Assembly (NCBI GenBank): GCA_012064385.1
Contig: QRDG01000414.1
Span: 1-64,000 of the forward strand
Reading direction: 5' to 3'
Source: Puccinellia tenuiflora
Taxonomy: Eukaryota; Streptophyta; Magnoliopsida; Poales; Poaceae
DNA: 64,000 nucleotides
Numbering within the stretch: position 1 is the first letter of the stretch; the number at the start of each line of letters is the position of its first letter. Made by a program: the position numbers and the translations under genes. Below the pieces are notes generated by a model. The model had not been told where the DNA came from and did not search any database. It was given only the letters and a program-made list of their open reading frames with translations. Shown piece by piece: positions 61,560 through 64,000 of the stretch.

Positions 61560-62200
61560 TAGCAAAATTTCTAAAGTACCATACTTAGCAAAATGCACAC
61601 AATTGTCTTAGGTCTCTGCGGATCGGACTAGGTGGATCCAACAGGGACATCGTCGCCGAGAACAATAAACTAAAAACACCTAAGTCAAAATTTCTATTTG
61701 TACACTTAAAAAGTAATACCAATACTTAGCAAAATTTCTAAAGTACCAATTTAACTTAGCAAAATTTCTATTTCTACACTAATTAAAAAAGTAATACCAA
61801 TTTAACTTAGCAAAATTTCTAAAGTACCAATTTAACTTAGCAAAATTTGTAAAATACCAATTTAACTTAGCAAAATTTCTAAAATACCAATTTAACTTAG
61901 TCAAAATTTCTATTTGTACACTTAAAAAGTAATACCAATACTTAGCAAAATTTCTAAAGTACCAATTTAACTTAGCAAAATTTCTATTTCTACACTAATT
62001 AAAAAAGTAATACCAATTTAACTTAGCAAAATTTCTAAAGTACCAATTTAACTTAGCAAAATTTGTAAAATACCAATTTAACTTAGCAAAATTTCTAAAA
62101 TACCAATTTAACTTAGCAAAATTTCTAAAATACCAATTTAACTTAGTAAAATACCAATTTAACTTAGTAAAATTTGCAAAAATTCTAAATACCAATCTAA
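61560..62200. repeat. minisatellite in CACTA element 4
   Basis: About 15 units of 27-30 bp based on TACCAATTTAACTTAGCAAA, with block-like higher order (61680-61880 recurs as 61915-62110). It lies immediately upstream of the minus-strand transposon gene. A copy of GGTCTCTGCGGATCGG at 61503 recurs at 61611. Confidence 0.85.
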
Positions 62201-62299
62201 CTAATCTAAAATTTAACCTAAAATTAAACTACCCTAAAAATCTACCTAATTAACTGATCTAAATTTAAACTAACCTAAAAATGTACCTAATTAACTGAT

Positions 62300-62760
62300 A
62301 AAAAGAACTAACCTAAACAGAGCGGCGCCGGCGCGGAGGACGTATGGCGGCGGGCTCGGAACCGGAGGAAAGCTTGAGCGGCGGGCGCGGAGGACGGCGG
62401 GCTCGGGCGGCGGCGGCGCGCGGGGACGGAGGCGTCGGGGACGGCGGGCGGGCGCGGGCTCGGGCGGCGGAGGAGGCGACGGGCGCGCGGGGACAGAGGG
62501 CGCACGGGACGGAGGGCGCGGAGGACGGGGGCGACGGGCGCGCGGACGAGGGCACGGGGACGGAGGCGCGGAGGACGGCGGGCGACGGGCGCGGGGACGG
62601 AGGCTCGGCGCGTGGCGGCGGACACGGCGGAGGACAGCGGCCGGCGGCAGGAGGCGACGGTGGCGGTGGAAAAATTCGGCAGCCTGACGGTGCTATGTCG
62701 CAAATGGCCTCCGGTGTCGCGGTCTGAGCCACGCACCGGGAGACGAAGTTTTTATAGACA
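62300..62760. other. GC-rich block next to CACTA element 4 gene
   Basis: Extremely G-rich on plus, with long open frames on both strands that translate only to low-complexity Arg/Pro/Ala. It is probably the promoter or untranslated first exon of the minus-strand gene. I do not call a protein. Confidence 0.4.
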
Positions 62761-63349
62761 CACTTTTAGTCGCGGGGCGTGGAAACGACCGGGACCAAAA
62801 GGGGGTCTTTAGTCGCGGGGCGTGGCTCAACCCGCGACTAAAGGGGGGTGGGGGGGGGGGTTTCAGATCGCGCGCGCATCGCAGCCTTTAGTCGCGGGGC
62901 GTGGAACCAACCGGGACCAAAAGGTGAGCTTTAGTCGCGGCTGGTGGTATGGGCCGCGACTAATGGACCAAAATTTGCGCGCGCTGGGCCAAAAAATGTG
63001 CTCGCGCGCTGTTTTCTCTGTTTTTTCAAATACTTACTCACAAATGATTTAACTCTACAAACATTTGAATATTTGAATAAATTTGACAAAACTTCCAACA
63101 TGAAAAGTACTTGAATTTGAATAAGTAATCCAAAACCATTTTCTGTTTTATAAAATAATATTGTAACTCTACAAACTATTAACAATTTTGCCATTTTCAA
63201 TTAAAAAATGGATTAACTAATATTTTTTTGCATATTTTTGAATCTTGGAGCCAATGACAACAGTGGATCATTTGATAATAACTAGTTCATCGACCGAATA
63301 CAAATCATTCATACGGAATGACATAACTGGATAATTTGTCCTAACAATC

Positions 63350-63877
63350 TTAGTCATACTCCTGCCTAGGCCTATAATACTCGTCCTCGTAATCGTCGTC
63401 GTCGTCGCTGTCATCGGACGGCGCTCGTGGCTCCCACCTCGACGGGTGAGCACGCCTGGACTGGATCTGAGGGTAGCGCAGGCGGGGGTTATCGCCGGCC
63501 GTGATGTAGTTCATAACGCCCTGGAGAGTTCGGCCAGCCCACCACAGCTGACGGCCGGCCTCGTTGAAGTCCGAAGGAGGCGGGCCGTCCCCCTCGTACC
63601 TGGCGAGCGCCCTCTCACGCCGATTGATGAAGAAGGCGTCCCAAGTCGGGCGGTAGTCGGGATGCCAGCGGGGATCCATCCGCTGCTCCGGCGTGAGCTC
63701 GAGGTAGTAGTGGTTCGTGATGGCCGCCCGGCGCGCCACACCATGAGGGACAGGAGGGACCGGCACGCCTCCGGCGCTCAGCATCCAGCCGGCGGGGACG
63801 CAGTAGCCGGGCGGGCAGGGGTAGTTCGAGGCGGAAAGCTCCTCCGCCTGACGGTAGCTTAGTACGGTGGAAGCCAT
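63350..63877 (-). CDS. unknown ORF of CACTA element 4 (acidic C-terminus)
   Basis: An intact 175-residue frame runs from ATG 63877 to a stop at 63350. The start chosen follows a good context (GCCATGG read on the complement); 12 more codons are open upstream without another ATG. It has a Pro/Val-rich N-terminal part (PPGYCVPAGWMLSAGG), a central HYYLELTPEQRMDPRWHPDY, then WWAGRTLQGVMNYITAG, and ends in a strongly acidic run (DDSDDDDDYEDEYY). No membrane segment or catalytic motif is seen. It is likely element-encoded because it lies between subterminal repeat blocks. Function unknown. Confidence 0.5.
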   Translation of the reverse strand: MASTVLSYRQAEELSASNYPCPPGYCVPAGWMLSAGGVPVPPVPHGVARRAAITNHYYLELTPEQRMDPRWHPDYRPTWDAFFINRRERALARYEGDGPPPSDFNEAGRQLWWAGRTLQGVMNYITAGDNPRLRYPQIQSRRAHPSRWEPRAPSDDSDDDDDYEDEYYRPRQEYD

Positions 63878-64000
63878 GGAAGAGTTTAGATGTGATATGG
63901 CAATGGCGGCCAAGCCTACATATTATGTGATCAGGGCATGTAGTACCGGTTCGTGTTACCAACCGGGACTAAAGAAGCACACGGATCGTGTGTTTCTTTC

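Larger units (their letters stand above)
57378..64000 (-). mobile_element. CACTA element 4, autonomous-type, truncated by the window end
   Basis: The left terminus is CACTAGTGGAGACTGGACC (57378). Subterminal zones carry TTTAGTCGCGG/CCGCGACTAA and CCGGGAC motifs (57400-57600 and again 62760-62970). The motif ACCGGGACTAAA at 63962 suggests that another subterminal zone begins there and runs out of the window. Inside, on the minus strand, are an En/Spm-type gene (57875-61533) and a second ORF (63350-63877). The other terminus, and so the target duplication, cannot be seen. Confidence 0.8.

Noticed and set aside
62308..62736. Long overlapping ORFs on both strands
   Set aside because: Translations are low-complexity Arg/Pro/Ala from an extremely GC-rich block; open frames are expected there by composition.

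Overview
This is plant nuclear DNA from a grass, most likely a Triticeae species (wheat, barley, rye or Aegilops group). All four intact genes have short exons, GT-AG introns and proteins that read as monocot orthologues. Most of the rest is nested transposons of Triticeae type: CACTA elements, Stowaway and Harbinger/Tourist MITEs, an Au-like SINE, non-LTR elements, a giant LTR and a Helitron end. No bacterial, organellar or viral genome is present.

Genes. (1) 5685-11957 (+): a 13-exon chloroplast magnesium transporter of the CorA/MRS2 family (MRS2-A type, 438 aa) with the GMN motif. (2) 12812-15646 (+): a four-exon glucosamine inositolphosphorylceramide transferase (GINT1, GT64, 739 aa). (3) 16315-17970 (-): a five-exon HPP-family plastid membrane protein (NITR2-like, 244 aa), tail to tail with GINT1. 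(4) 48387-50265 (+): a seven-exon plastid ferredoxin C2 (FdC2, 192 aa) with four 2Fe-2S cysteines. Three of the four products are expected in plastids and GINT1 in the Golgi. They share no obvious pathway; this is an ordinary gene island pushed apart by repeats.

Region by region. 1-5684: a decayed F-box-family pseudogene (-) split by nested MITEs. 5685-17970: the dense gene island. 18998-27237: an ORF1-only LINE with 14-bp target-site duplications, itself split by a roughly 6.1-kb giant-LTR-like insertion. 28181-32755: a non-autonomous CACTA with GCCGACGG subterminal motifs, about 672-bp tandem repeats and a 5S-rRNA-like piece. Inside one of those repeats sits a second CACTA (30487-32035) carrying a DYAD/AM1-like gene fragment. 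34547-46146: an unidentified, tandemly duplicated intron-rich region ending in a Helitron 3' terminus and split by a third CACTA (35732-39319), which is the same family as the nested one and carries a 133-codon ORF plus an array of foldbacks whose arms covary. 46813-48120: an Au-like SINE and a short LINE tail, both with 17-bp duplications. 50266-57377: gene-free, with a large inverted repeat, a dispersed 220-bp repeat and a Harbinger MITE. 57378-64000: a fourth CACTA running off the window, with a broken En/Spm-plus-Ulp1-like gene on the minus strand, a minisatellite and an acidic-tailed ORF.

Exon boundaries were assigned by reading frame, splice consensus and recall of family proteins. No alignment was run, so gene names are recognition rather than search results.
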